The notes beneath the pieces were generated by a model. The model was not told the DNA's origin and ran no database searches. It worked only from the letters and a program-made list of their open reading frames with translations. DNA of 64,000 nt from Ramlibacter sp. (GTDB lineage Bacteria; Pseudomonadota; Gammaproteobacteria; Burkholderiales; Burkholderiaceae_C), in contig JAHBZM010000001.1 in the NCBI GenBank assembly GCA_019635435.1, positions 3,596,001 through 3,660,000 on the forward strand. The letters are read 5' to 3'. This document shows positions 7,579 to 16,215 of the stretch, piece by piece (the first letter of the stretch is position 1; each line of letters starts with the position of its first letter). The translations under genes and the position numbers were made by a program.

Positions 7579-9188
7579 GAGTGCCTCTCGACAGTCCCCA
7601 GCACCCTCCGGCCGACACCAGCCCCCCATCGGCCTTCGCGCCACTGCGTCTGCCGGTGTTCCGCATGCTGTGGGCCACCTGGATCACCGCCAACACCTGC
7701 ATGTGGATGAGCGATGTGGCGGCGGCCTGGCTCATGACCTCGCTGGCGCCCTCGCCACTGTGGGTGGCACTGGTCCAGTCGGCCTCCACGCTGCCGGTGT
7801 TCCTGCTGGGCCTGCCCAGCGGTGCCCTGGCCGACATCCTGGACCGGCGGCGCTACTTCATGATGACCCAGTTCTGGGTGGCCGGCACCGCCATCCTGCT
7901 GTGCGTGACCATCGTCATGGGCTGGATCAACGCACCACTGCTGCTCATCCTGACCTTTGCCAACGGCATTGGCCTGGCCATGCGCTGGCCGGTGTTTGCC
8001 GCCATCGTGCCCGAGCTGGTGCCGCGCATCCAGCTGCCCGCCGCGCTCGCGCTCAACGGCGTGGCCATGAATGCCTCGCGCATCATCGGGCCGCTGGTGG
8101 CCGGCGCGCTGATCGCCAGTGCCGGCAGCGAGTATGTCTTTGGCCTCAACGCCCTGCTCTCGCTGGCGGCCGGCTTTGTGATCATGCGCTGGCGCCGCGA
8201 GCACACCGTGAGCCCGCTGGGCCGCGAGCGCCTGACCAGCGCCATCCGCGTGGGTGTGCAGTTCGTCAAGCAGTCGAGCCGGCTGCAGGGCGTGCTGGTG
8301 CGCATCTCGCTGTTCTTCCTGCACTCCACGGCCCTGCTGGCGCTGCTGCCGCTGGTGGCGCGCGCGCTCAAGGGTGGCGGCGCCGGCACCTTCACCCTGC
8401 TGCTGGCCTCGATGGGCGTGGGCGCCATCATTGCCGCGCTGTCGATGCAGCAGGTGCGCCAGTGGATCCCGCACGAGCGCCTGCTGCTGACCGGCGCGGT
8501 CATGCAGTCGGCCGGCACGCTGGTGGTGGCCTGGGCGCCCAACATCTACGTGGCCGTGCCCGCCATGGTGATTGCCGGCATGGCCTGGATCACGGTGGCC
8601 AACACCCTCACCGTGGCGGCCCAGATGGCCCTGCCCGACTGGGTGCGCGCGCGCGGCATGTCGATCTACCAGATGGCCATCATGGGCTCGACCGCGGCGG
8701 GCGCGGCACTGTGGGGCCAGGTCGCCACGCTGAGCACCATCCACATGAGCCTGGGCATTGCCGCCTGCACCGGCGCCGCCGCCATGTACGCGGTGCAGCG
8801 CCTGATGCCGGCCCACAACATCGAGGAAGACCTCACGCCCTCGCGCGTGTTCAAGGCGCCGGTGGCCGAGGCCCCGCCCGCGGCCGGGCGCATCCAGGTC
8901 AACATCGAGTACCGCATCGACCCGGCGCGCGCTACGGAATTCCGCGCGCTCATGCAGGAGAGCCGGCGCAGCCGAATGCGCCAGGGCGCGCTGGGCTGGG
9001 AACTGCTGCACGACATGTACGACCCGGGCCGTTATGTGGAGCAGATCGTCGACGAGTCGTGGACCGAACACCTGCGCCGCTTTGACCGCGTGACGGCCGA
9101 CGACGTGTCGCTGCGCGACCGCAAGCTGGCCTTCCACATCGGCGCGGCACCGCCGGTGGTCACGCGCTGCGTCATCGAGGCCCCATGA
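7575..9188 (+). CDS. MFS exporter with C-terminal monooxygenase-like domain
   Basis: About 537 residues. Residues 20-410 hold twelve predicted membrane helices with the MFS_3 (enterobactin-exporter-like) pattern, including the loop-2 GALADILDRRR motif. The last ~110 residues form a soluble domain (RIQVNIEYRIDPARATEFR... GWELLHDMYDPGRYVEQIV) with the ferredoxin-like repeat of antibiotic-biosynthesis-monooxygenase folds, a common tail in this family. The likely role is export of small compounds; substrate unknown. The TTG at 7575 lies eight bases after GGAG and overlaps the previous stop; a GTG at 7581 is the alternative start. The 3' end overlaps the phosphatase start by four bases. Confidence 0.85.
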   Translation: MRVPLDSPQHPPADTSPPSAFAPLRLPVFRMLWATWITANTCMWMSDVAAAWLMTSLAPSPLWVALVQSASTLPVFLLGLPSGALADILDRRRYFMMTQFWVAGTAILLCVTIVMGWINAPLLLILTFANGIGLAMRWPVFAAIVPELVPRIQLPAALALNGVAMNASRIIGPLVAGALIASAGSEYVFGLNALLSLAAGFVIMRWRREHTVSPLGRERLTSAIRVGVQFVKQSSRLQGVLVRISLFFLHSTALLALLPLVARALKGGGAGTFTLLLASMGVGAIIAALSMQQVRQWIPHERLLLTGAVMQSAGTLVVAWAPNIYVAVPAMVIAGMAWITVANTLTVAAQMALPDWVRARGMSIYQMAIMGSTAAGAALWGQVATLSTIHMSLGIAACTGAAAMYAVQRLMPAHNIEEDLTPSRVFKAPVAEAPPAAGRIQVNIEYRIDPARATEFRALMQESRRSRMRQGALGWELLHDMYDPGRYVEQIVDESWTEHLRRFDRVTADDVSLRDRKLAFHIGAAPPVVTRCVIEAP

Positions 9189-9685
9189 CGCGGCCGGCCG
9201 TGTCGGTGCTGTTTGTCTGCATGGGCAACATCTGCCGCAGCCCCACGGCACACGGTGTGTTCCGCCACCAGGTGGCGCAGGCAGGGCTGGCCGCGGTGGT
9301 GCGGGTCGATTCCGCCGGCACCCACAACTACCACCCCGGCGAGCCGCCCGACGAACGCTCGCAGGCCCACGCCGCGCGGCGCGGCTATGACCTGTCAGAC
9401 CTGCGCGCGCGCCAGCTGCGTGATTCAGATTTTGAAGCGCACGACCTGATCCTGGTCATGGACTGGGACAACCTGGCCCTGGTGCAGGAAGAATGCCCGC
9501 CGCAGCACCAGCACAAGGTGCGCCGCTTCACCGAGTTCTGCCAGCACCACACCAGCCCCGTGGTGCCCGACCCGTACTACGGCGGCGCCCAGGGCTTTGA
9601 ACAGGTGCTGGATCTGGTGGAGGACGCCGGGGTCGGGTTACTGCGGCATGTGGCCAGGCGCTTGGGTGCGCCACCGGAAGGCTAG
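9185..9685 (+). CDS. Low-molecular-weight protein-tyrosine phosphatase
   Basis: 166 residues. The P-loop C12-MGNIC-R18-SPT at the N-terminus and the general acid Asp129 in PDPYYGG define the LMW-PTP family, which hydrolyses phosphotyrosine (or related phosphoesters; some members act as arsenate reductases, but the DPYYG tail favours a phosphatase). There is no tyrosine kinase or exopolysaccharide locus nearby, so this is probably the general housekeeping paralogue. The ATG overlaps the MFS gene stop (ATGA), making it the last gene of the yajQ-led transcript. Confidence 0.92.
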   Translation: MTRPAVSVLFVCMGNICRSPTAHGVFRHQVAQAGLAAVVRVDSAGTHNYHPGEPPDERSQAHAARRGYDLSDLRARQLRDSDFEAHDLILVMDWDNLALVQEECPPQHQHKVRRFTEFCQHHTSPVVPDPYYGGAQGFEQVLDLVEDAGVGLLRHVARRLGAPPEG

Positions 9686-9719
9686 CCGCGCACCCTCAAT
9701 GGGGTGTTGACCCAACAGC

Positions 9720-10070
9720 CTAAACCGCCGCCGTCACCACCGCCTCCACCCGCCACTCGGGCCGCGCCAGCTTGGCCTGCACGGTGGCGCGCGGCGGCGT
9801 CTGGCCGGGCACCACCCAGGCGTCCCACACGGCGTTCATGCCGGGGAAATCGGCCAGGTCGGCCAGGAAGATCTGCGTCATGAGGATGCGCGACTTGTCG
9901 GTGCCGGCCTCGGCCAGCAGGCGGTCGATGTTGGCCAGCACCTCGGTCATCTGGGCCGCGATGTCGCCGGTCGGGTCGTCGGGCACCTGGCCCGCGAGGT
10001 ACACCGTGCCGTTGTGGATGGCGATTTCGCTGAGCCGGTTGCCCACGTGAAAGCGCTTGATGTCGCTCAT
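9720..10070 (-). CDS. RidA/YjgF-family deaminase
   Basis: 116 residues covering the whole RidA domain. Arg94 in PPRATVQ matches the substrate-carboxylate-binding arginine of the family, so enamine/imine hydrolysis, protecting PLP enzymes from 2-aminoacrylate-type by-products, is plausible. The N-terminus is slightly unlike archetypal RidA and closer to the YoaB-type subgroup (HNGTVYLAGQVPDDPTGDI). A GGAGG ribosome-binding site lies inside the end of plsY, whose stop it overlaps by four bases. Confidence 0.9.
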   Translation of the reverse strand: MSDIKRFHVGNRLSEIAIHNGTVYLAGQVPDDPTGDIAAQMTEVLANIDRLLAEAGTDKSRILMTQIFLADLADFPGMNAVWDAWVVPGQTPPRATVQAKLARPEWRVEAVVTAAV

Positions 10071-10693
10071 TTCTTGCCTCCGAGTTTCGATTCCTTGCCT
10101 TCGAGCAGGCGGTTGATGTTTTCGCGGTGCCGGTAGGCCAGCAGCAGCCCCATCATGAACAGAGCGAACAGGATCGATTTTTCCGAGTACCAGGCCGCCC
10201 GGTCACCCAGCAGGTAGTAGATGGGCGCGAACGCGGCCGCCACCAGCGAGGCCAGCGACGAGTAGCGGAAAAAGAAGGCAATGATCAGCCAGGTGGCGCC
10301 CGTGGCCAGCCCCAGCACCGGGTGGACGCCGAACACCACGCCGATGAAGGTGGCCACGCCCTTGCCGCCCTTGAAGCGGAAGAACACCGGCCACAGGTGG
10401 CCCAGGAACGCGGCCAGCCCCACCATGGCGATGGTGCCGTCTTCCAGCCCCAGGGGCTTGCCGAACATCTGCACCAGCACCACCGGCAGCCAGCCCTTGA
10501 GGGCGTCCAGCAGCAGCGTGACGATGGCCGCGGGCTTGCTGCCCGAGCGCAGCACGTTCGTGGCGCCGGGGTTGCCGCTGCCAAAGGTGCGCGGGTCTTT
10601 GAGGCCCATGGCCCGGCTCACGAGGACCGCGAACGACAACGAGCCCAGCAGGTAGGCCCCCAGCGCCGCGAGGAAAGGATAGATCGGTTGCAA
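10067..10693 (-). CDS. plsY: Glycerol-3-phosphate acyltransferase PlsY
   Basis: Membrane enzyme that transfers the acyl group of acyl phosphate to glycerol 3-phosphate, the first step of phospholipid synthesis. The three PlsY motifs are present: GSLSFAVLVSR near the N-terminus, GSGNPGATN, and FKGGKGVAT, with five to six predicted membrane helices. I place the start at a TTG at 10693 (208 residues) because GGAG lies six bases upstream; an earlier in-frame TTG at 10708 would add five residues and lacks a ribosome-binding site. No ATG fits the frame. The downstream ridA-like gene overlaps its stop. Confidence 0.92.
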   Translation of the reverse strand: MQPIYPFLAALGAYLLGSLSFAVLVSRAMGLKDPRTFGSGNPGATNVLRSGSKPAAIVTLLLDALKGWLPVVLVQMFGKPLGLEDGTIAMVGLAAFLGHLWPVFFRFKGGKGVATFIGVVFGVHPVLGLATGATWLIIAFFFRYSSLASLVAAAFAPIYYLLGDRAAWYSEKSILFALFMMGLLLAYRHRENINRLLEGKESKLGGKK

Positions 10694-10714
10694 ACGTGTC
10701 TCCAGCAAGAAGCG

Positions 10715-11206
10715 TCATTCTGCCAGTGCGCACTGCACGGGCCGGGCCGCCAGCAGTTGCACGCAGACTTGCGGGTCGATGCCCACCAGGTAGCCGCGCC
10801 GCCCGCCGTTGATGGCGATGCGCGGCAGCGCCAGGATGGTCTGCTCGATGTAGACCGGCATGGCCCGGCGGGTGCCGAACGGCGAGGTGCCGCCCACCAG
10901 GTAGCCGCTGTGGCGGTTGGCCACCTCGGGCTGGCAGGGCTCGACCGACTTGGCGCCGATCTGGCGCGCCAGGTTCTTGGTGGACACCTTGCGGTTGCCG
11001 TGCATCAGGACCAGCAGGGGCCTGGCGTCCTGGTCCTGCATGACCAGGGTCTTGACCACCGTGTAGGGGTCCAGGCCCAGCACCTGCGCGCTGTGCTGCG
11101 CGCCGCCGTGCTCCAGGTACTCGTACGGGTGCTCGGTGAACGCCACCTTGTGCTGGCGCAGCAGCGCGGTGGCGGGGGTTTCGCTGACGTGGTCTTTCCT
11201 GGCCAT
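10715..11206 (-). CDS. ybaK: Cys-tRNA(Pro)/Cys-tRNA(Cys) deacylase YbaK/EbsC family
   Basis: 163 residues from the ATG at 11206 (a TTG two codons earlier is unlikely). The YbaK trans-editing domain is complete: YEYLEHGGAQHSAQVLG, VVKTLVM, MHGNRKVSTKNLARQIGAKSV with the conserved Lys, and GGTSPFG. YbaK hydrolyses Cys-tRNA(Pro) mischarged by ProRS. The gene lies between plsY and the aldo/keto reductase on the same strand with short spacers. Confidence 0.92.
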   Translation of the reverse strand: MARKDHVSETPATALLRQHKVAFTEHPYEYLEHGGAQHSAQVLGLDPYTVVKTLVMQDQDARPLLVLMHGNRKVSTKNLARQIGAKSVEPCQPEVANRHSGYLVGGTSPFGTRRAMPVYIEQTILALPRIAINGGRRGYLVGIDPQVCVQLLAARPVQCALAE

Positions 11207-11239
11207 GGGCAAGCGCTCAGGCGGGGCGGGCCCGCCGGG

Positions 11240-12307
11240 TCACAGCGCGGGGTCGCGCAGTTCCCAGCGGATTTTGTCGATCTCGGCCAGCACGCCGGCC
11301 GGGAGCGTGGTGCCCCAGGCGTCCAGGTCTTCGTCGAGCTGGGCCATCGAAGTCACGCCGATGATGGTGCTGGCCACGCGCCAGTTGGTGTAGCAGAAGG
11401 CCAGCGCCATTTGCGCCGGCGTGAGGCCGTGGTCGCGCGCCAGCGCGTTGTAGCGGCGCGCGGCGGCCAGGGCCTCGGGGCGGCCCCAGCGCTGCTTGCG
11501 CACGGATTCATAGCTGGCGATGCGCGCGCCCTTGGGGGCGTCAGGGCCCTCGGTGCCGCCCTGGTCGTATTTGCCGGTCAGCAGGCCAAAGCCCAATGGC
11601 GAATAGGCCAGCAGCGACACGCCCAGGCGGTGCATGGTTTCGTCCAGCCCGTTGTCCACCGTGCGGCTGATCAGGCAGTAGACGTTCTGCACTGTGGCCA
11701 CGCGCGGCAGGCCATGCTGCTCGGCCAGGCGCACAAACTCGTGCACGCCATACGGCGTTTCGTTGGACAGGCCGATGTGGCGCACCTTGCCGGCCTTGAC
11801 CAGGCCGGCCAGCGCCTCCAGCTGCTCGTGGATGGAGGTCTGCGAGCGCTCCTTGGCCGGGTCGTAATAGGCCATGCCAAAGGCCGGCACGTTGCGCTCG
11901 GGCCAGTGGATCTGGTAGAGGTCGATCACGTCGGTCTGCAGGCGCTTGAGCGAGGCATGGCACGAGGCCACGATGTCGGCGGCCGTCATGCCCGCGCCCT
12001 CGCGCACCCAGGGCATGCCGCGCGAGGGGCCGGCGACCTTGGTGGCCAGCACCAGCTTCTGGCGCGCGCCAGGGTTCTTGGCAAACCAGTTGCCAATGAT
12101 GGTTTCGGTGGCGCCAAAGGTTTCGGCGCGGGCGGGCACGGCGTACATCTCGGCCGTGTCGATGAAGTTCACGCCGCGCTCCAGGGAGCGGCTGAGGAGG
12201 GTGTGGGCCGTGGCCTCGTTCACCTGCTCGCCAAAGGTCATGGTGCCCAGGCAGATGGGGGTGACGTGCAGGTCGCTCTGGCCGAGCTGGACAGTTTTCA
12301 TGGTCAT
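11240..12307 (-). CDS. Aldo/keto reductase, Tas-like
   Basis: 355 residues. The AKR catalytic residues appear as D51-ish and Y in FIDTAEMYAVPA, Lys in VLATKVAG and His in IYQIHWPERN; the NADPH-binding end has YSPLGFGLLTGKY and the C-terminal TSMAQLDEDLDAW. Length and segments such as MYAVPARAETFGATETIIGNW match E. coli Tas (346 residues), a putative NADPH-dependent aldehyde/ketone reductase whose natural substrate is not established. It starts 16 bases after the acyl-CoA synthetase gene and is probably cotranscribed. Confidence 0.9.
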   Translation of the reverse strand: MTMKTVQLGQSDLHVTPICLGTMTFGEQVNEATAHTLLSRSLERGVNFIDTAEMYAVPARAETFGATETIIGNWFAKNPGARQKLVLATKVAGPSRGMPWVREGAGMTAADIVASCHASLKRLQTDVIDLYQIHWPERNVPAFGMAYYDPAKERSQTSIHEQLEALAGLVKAGKVRHIGLSNETPYGVHEFVRLAEQHGLPRVATVQNVYCLISRTVDNGLDETMHRLGVSLLAYSPLGFGLLTGKYDQGGTEGPDAPKGARIASYESVRKQRWGRPEALAAARRYNALARDHGLTPAQMALAFCYTNWRVASTIIGVTSMAQLDEDLDAWGTTLPAGVLAEIDKIRWELRDPAL

Positions 12308-12323
12308 GCGGGGAAAGTGGGGG

Positions 12324-14108
12324 TCAGCCTGTGAGTTTAGAGGCGCGCGCCTCTTCCTGCAGCCGCAGCACCCGCCGCTGCACCTTGCCGGTGGTGGTCA
12401 TGGGCAGGCTGTCGATGAATTCGATTTCCTTGGGGTATTCATATGGCGCGAGCTTGCCCTTGACGTGGGCCTGCAGTTCAGCGATCAGTTTCTGGTCAAA
12501 AAGGCCTGGAGTCCCCGGCTGGCGGGCACGTTGCGCTACAAAATCAGGAGCAAGCACGACATAGGCCTTGACCAGCGCGCCACGCTCGCGGTCGGGCTTG
12601 GGCACCACGGCGGCGTTGGCCACGGCGGCGTGCTTGACCAGGCAGTTCTCGATCTCGCTGGGGCCGATGCGGTAGCCCGCGGCCTTGAACACGTCGTCGG
12701 CGCGGCCCTGGTACCAGAGGTAGCCGTCGGCGTCGCGCGTGGCGAGGTCGCCGGTGCGGCACCAGTCGCCCGTGTATTTGCCGCGCGTGGCGCCCTCGTT
12801 TTTCCAGTAGCCGAGGAAGAAGATCGGGTCGGGCCGGCCATGCACATCCAGGCGGTTCACCGCCACGTCACCGGGCACGCCCACGGCGCATTCGTTGCCG
12901 TCGTCATCGATCACCGCCACGCGGTGGCCCGGGTAGCCCTTGCCCATGCTGCCGGGGCGCGCGGGCCAGCCCAGCCCGCCGCCGCGGTGGGCCCGGGGGC
13001 CGCGGCCGGGCGGGCCCCACTCCATGGCGCAGTTGCCCACGATGTAGTTGACCTCGGTCTGGCCGAACATCTCGTTGACGGTCACACCCAGCTGCGCCTG
13101 GCAATAGGCAAACACCGCGTCGCCCACGGCCTCGCCCGCGCTCATCAGGGCCTGCAGCTTGAGGCGGTAATGTTTTGAGGGCTCGGGGCAGGCCTTCATC
13201 ATGGCCTTGAGCGCGGTGGGGAACAGGAAGCTGTGCGTCACCCCGTGCTCCTGCATCAGCGTGAAGGCCAGCTCCGGGCTGAAGCGGCCATTGAAGGCCA
13301 CGATGGGCCGGCCAAAGTACAGGGTGGGCAGCAGCGCATCCATCAGGCCGCCGGTCCAGGCCCAATCGGCCGGGCTCCAGAACACGGCTTTGGACGCCGC
13401 GTTGGTCTTGCCGTCAAAACCAAACCAGTTCTGGCTGCAGACAAAACCCGTGAGGTTGCCGATCAGCGCGCGGTGGGGAATCAAGGCGCCCTTGGGCGGC
13501 CCGGTGGTGCCGCTGGTGTAGATCAGCACGGCGCCCTCGTCGGCCCCGGTCCTGACGGGCGCGAACGCCGGCTTGTGCAGCGCCAGCTGCGTTTCGTATT
13601 CGACGTCGGCCTGCTCGCCGGCCGCGCCCACGCCCACCACGGTGCGCAGTGCTGGGCACTGGGCGCGCACGGCCAGCAGGTTGTCGATGGAGCTTTCGTC
13701 GCACAGGGCCACCACGGCCTCGCTGTCCTGCAGCCGGTACTCCAGCGCCTCGGGCCCGAACAGCATGGACAGCGGCATGGCCACCGCGCCGAGCTGGAAC
13801 ACCGCCATGTAGGCCACCGCGGTCTCGAAGCGCTGGGGCATGACGATGGCCACGCGGTCGCCGCGCGCCACGCCCAGGCCGCGCAGCATTCGCGACAGCC
13901 GGTGCGCCGCCGCCTGCAGCTCGGCATAGGTATGAAAACGCTTGCCAGTCCTTGCCCCGTGGACACGTATTGCTATTCTTTTGCTAGCGTCGGGGCGCTC
14001 CGCCCAGCGCCCGCAACAGGCCTGCGCGATGTTGAAGTGGCGCGGCACCTGCCAGCCAAAGCCGCCGTGCAGCGCGGCGTAGTTGTCCGGGACTTGACTG
14101 ACGGCCAT
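12324..14108 (-). CDS. Acyl-CoA synthetase (AMP-forming) carrying in-frame repeat insertions
   Basis: 594 residues of the ANL superfamily: YTSGTTGPPKG P-loop (about residues 194-204), NEMFGQTEVNY acyl/adenine motif, GDWCRTGDLATRD hinge region and the C-terminal catalytic Lys in TTGKVQRR. It adenylates a carboxylic acid and forms its CoA thioester; composition resembles acetyl/short-chain or medium-chain acyl-CoA synthetases, substrate unknown. A good AGGAGA site precedes the ATG at 14108. Two copies of the Comamonadaceae-type repeat lie in frame, adding residues about 41-59 (ASKRIAIRVHGARTGKRF) and about 519-538 (APDFVAQRARQPGTPGLFDQ), and a third, G+C-rich Arg/Gly segment occupies about 364-381. 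The frame stays open through all three. Confidence 0.92.
   Translation of the reverse strand: MAVSQVPDNYAALHGGFGWQVPRHFNIAQACCGRWAERPDASKRIAIRVHGARTGKRFHTYAELQAAAHRLSRMLRGLGVARGDRVAIVMPQRFETAVAYMAVFQLGAVAMPLSMLFGPEALEYRLQDSEAVVALCDESSIDNLLAVRAQCPALRTVVGVGAAGEQADVEYETQLALHKPAFAPVRTGADEGAVLIYTSGTTGPPKGALIPHRALIGNLTGFVCSQNWFGFDGKTNAASKAVFWSPADWAWTGGLMDALLPTLYFGRPIVAFNGRFSPELAFTLMQEHGVTHSFLFPTALKAMMKACPEPSKHYRLKLQALMSAGEAVGDAVFAYCQAQLGVTVNEMFGQTEVNYIVGNCAMEWGPPGRGPRAHRGGGLGWPARPGSMGKGYPGHRVAVIDDDGNECAVGVPGDVAVNRLDVHGRPDPIFFLGYWKNEGATRGKYTGDWCRTGDLATRDADGYLWYQGRADDVFKAAGYRIGPSEIENCLVKHAAVANAAVVPKPDRERGALVKAYVVLAPDFVAQRARQPGTPGLFDQKLIAELQAHVKGKLAPYEYPKEIEFIDSLPMTTTGKVQRRVLRLQEEARASKLTG
12494..12553 (+). 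repeat. Dispersed ~60 bp repeat, in frame inside acyl-CoA synthetase
   Basis: Reads GGTCAAAAAGGCCTGGAGTC then CCCGGCTGGCGGGCAC and GCGCTACAAAATC, nearly identical in its left half to the copy at 50541. It lies in the C-terminal domain of the synthetase gene in antisense orientation to the gene, and is translated. Confidence 0.8.
12966..13016. repeat. G+C-rich, self-complementary insertion in acyl-CoA synthetase
   Basis: A run of almost pure G+C (CCCGCCGCCGCGG... and CCGCGGCCGGGCGGG) with partial self-complementarity, encoding the Arg/Gly/Pro-rich stretch GPPGRGPRAHRGGGLG between the conserved ME(W) and WPARPGSMGK segments of the enzyme. It looks added relative to the usual family sequence. 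It is unrelated to the ~60 bp repeat. Confidence 0.4.
13932..13988 (+). repeat. Dispersed repeat, in frame near the synthetase N-terminus
   Basis: TGAAAACGCTTGCCAGTCCT then TGCCCCGTGGACACG and the palindromic end TTGCTATTCTTTTGCTAGCG. It shares the AGTCC core, the CAC box and the GCTAT..TAGC end with the other copies but has a different middle, so it is a sub-family member. Translated as part of residues 41-59 of the enzyme. Confidence 0.7.
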
Positions 14109-14134
14109 CTGCTGTCTCCTGAATAATGCGCTGA

Positions 14135-15037
14135 ATGTACCAAGTCAAAAGAGCCTCCCGCAGCGAGCATGTCCCGATCCGCGGCCTGCAGTACCACGTT
14201 CGTTTGTGGGGTGAACCCGCAGCCGGCACGCCGCCGCTGGTCATGGTGCATGGCTGGATGGACGTGGCGGCGTCCTACCAGTTCGTGGTCGATGCCTTCG
14301 AGGCCGACCGCTGGGTGATCGCGCCCGACTGGCGCGGCTATGGCGAAACCCAGTCACCCGACGCCGACAACTACTGGTTCCCCGACTACCTGGCGGACCT
14401 GGACTTCCTGATCGACCACTACAGCCCCGATGCGGCGGTGGACCTGGTGGGCCACAGCATGGGCGGCAACGTGGCCATGATGTACGCCGGGGCCCGGCCC
14501 GCGCGCATCCGCCGTCTGGTCAACCTCGAGGGTTTTGGCATGCCGCAGACCCGGCCCGCGCAGGCGCCGGGCCGCTACGCCAAATGGATGGACGAACTCA
14601 AGGCCTTTCACCGCGGCGAGCTCGCGCTCAAGACCTATGACAGCGTGGACGGCGTGGCCCGCCGCCTCATGAAAACCAACCCCCGCCTCACGCAGGACAA
14701 GGCCCAGTGGCTGGCCGGCCACTGGGCCCGCCCCGATGCCCAGGGCCGCTGGGCCATCCTGGGCGACCCGGCCCACAAGATCACCAACGCCCAGCTGTCA
14801 CGGGTCGAGGAGGCGCTGGCGCTGTACCAGGCCATCACCGCGCCGGTGCTGGCCGTGGAGGCCAGCCACAACAGCCTGGAGCAGTGGTGGCAGGGCCGCT
14901 TCACGCTGGCCGAGTACCACGAGCGGCTCAAGGCCGTGCCCCAGGTGAAGGTGGCGGTGATCGACGACGCGGCCCACATGCTGCACCATGACCAGCCGGA
15001 GCAGCTCGCGGCGCTGATCGAGGACTTTCTCGCCTGA
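14135..15037 (+). CDS. Alpha/beta hydrolase
   Basis: 300 residues. Oxyanion-hole HGWMD at 39-43, nucleophile Ser108 in GHSMGG and a C-terminal His in AHMLHHDQPEQ define an alpha/beta-hydrolase-fold enzyme, with a cap region at about 150-230. No signal peptide. Substrate unknown; such proteins include esterases, epoxide hydrolases and C-C hydrolases. It diverges from the acyl-CoA synthetase with only 26 bases between the two starts, so the two are probably controlled from a shared promoter region. Confidence 0.88.
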   Translation: MYQVKRASRSEHVPIRGLQYHVRLWGEPAAGTPPLVMVHGWMDVAASYQFVVDAFEADRWVIAPDWRGYGETQSPDADNYWFPDYLADLDFLIDHYSPDAAVDLVGHSMGGNVAMMYAGARPARIRRLVNLEGFGMPQTRPAQAPGRYAKWMDELKAFHRGELALKTYDSVDGVARRLMKTNPRLTQDKAQWLAGHWARPDAQGRWAILGDPAHKITNAQLSRVEEALALYQAITAPVLAVEASHNSLEQWWQGRFTLAEYHERLKAVPQVKVAVIDDAAHMLHHDQPEQLAALIEDFLA

Positions 15038-15100
15038 TCCCTGCGCGGCGGTGGGGCATGAGAAAATGCCCGGTTACTCCCAGCACAGCAGGACAAGATC

Positions 15101-16205
15101 ATGGACGCAGAACACATCAATGCCATCGGCACCGCCCTCACCGACCTGAGCGAGCGCACCCAGGACTTACGGGGGTATCTTTGACTTCGATGCCAAGGCA
15201 GAGCGGCTGAGAACCGTCAACGCATCGCTCGAAGACCCCACGGTCTGGAACGACCCGCGCAAGGCCCAGGAACTGGGCAAGGAAAAGAAGGCCCTGGACG
15301 GCGTGGTGCTCACGCTGGACAAGCTCACGCGCGAACTCGCCGACAACCTCGAGCTCTACGAGATGAGCAAGGATGAGGGCGATGAAGCCGGCCTGAAGAC
15401 CATCGAGGCCGAAGCCGCCAAGCTCGCCACCGAGGTGGAAGGCCTGGAATTCCGCCGCATGTTCAACAACCCGGCCGACCCGCTCAACGCCTTCCTGGAC
15501 ATCCAGGCCGGCGCCGGCGGCACCGAGGCCTGCGACTGGGCCAGCATGCTGCTGCGCCAGTACCTCAAGTACGCCGAGCGCAAGGGCTTCAAGACCACGG
15601 TCGAGGACGAATCCCCGGGTGACACGGCCGGCATCAAGGGCGCCACCATCAAGATCGAGGGCGAATACGCCTTTGGCCTGCTGCGCACCGAAACCGGCGT
15701 GCACCGGCTGGTGCGCAAGAGCCCGTTCGACAGCTCGGGCGGGCGCCACACCAGCTTTGCCAGCGTGTTCGTCTACCCCGAGATCGACGACTCGATCGAG
15801 ATCGAGATCAACCCGGCCGACGTGCGGGTGGACACCTACCGCGCCAGCGGCGCGGGCGGCCAGCACATCAACAAGACCGACTCGGCCGTGCGCCTGACCC
15901 ACCTGCCCACGGGCATCGTGGTGCAGTGCCAGGACGGCCGCAGCCAGCACAGCAACCGCGACGTGGCCTGGAAGCGGCTGCGCTCGCGCCTGTACGACCA
16001 CGAGATGCGCAAGCGCCAGGAAGAGCAGCAGAAGCTCGAGGACACCAAGACCGACGTGGGCTGGGGCCACCAGATCCGCAGCTACGTGCTGGACAACAGC
16101 CGCATCAAGGACCTGCGCACCAACGTTGAAATTTCCGCCACCCAGAAGGTGCTCGATGGCGACCTCGACGCCTTCATCGAGGCCAGCCTGAAACAGGGCG
16201 TTTAA
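15101..16205 (+). CDS. prfB: Peptide chain release factor 2, with programmed +1 frameshift
   Basis: RF2 reads UGA and UAA stop codons and triggers peptidyl-tRNA hydrolysis. The gene is in two frames: codons 1-27 from the ATG at 15101, an in-frame TGA at 15182-15184, then the main frame from GAC at 15183, giving 367 residues (E. coli 365). The codon-recognition loop SPF and the catalytic GGQ at about 252-254 (GAGGQHINKTDS) are both present. The slippage site (CGGGGG TAT CTT TGA C) is the classical autoregulatory signal: when RF2 is scarce the ribosome slips at CTT instead of terminating. pepN follows 10 bases downstream. Confidence 0.97.
15170..15185 (+). promoter_or_regulatory. prfB programmed +1 frameshift site
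   Basis: CGGGGGTATCTTTGAC: an internal Shine-Dalgarno-like GGGGG three bases upstream of the slippery CTT-T, followed by the TGA stop in the poor C context, exactly as in E. coli prfB. It makes RF2 synthesis sensitive to RF2 level. Confidence 0.95.
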
Positions 16206-16215
16206 GGACACACAC

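Noticed and set aside
7356..9251. 631-codon minus-strand open frame opposite the MFS gene
   Set aside because: Shadow of a clear MFS transporter; composition is Gly/His/Arg-rich.
10127..12334. 735-codon plus-strand open frame spanning plsY, ybaK and the aldo/keto reductase
   Set aside because: It overlaps three well-supported genes on the other strand and is His/Gln/Arg-rich without motifs.
15101..15184. prfB as a broken gene with a premature stop
   Set aside because: The stop lies in the exact programmed frameshift context known for prfB, so it is a functional recoding signal.
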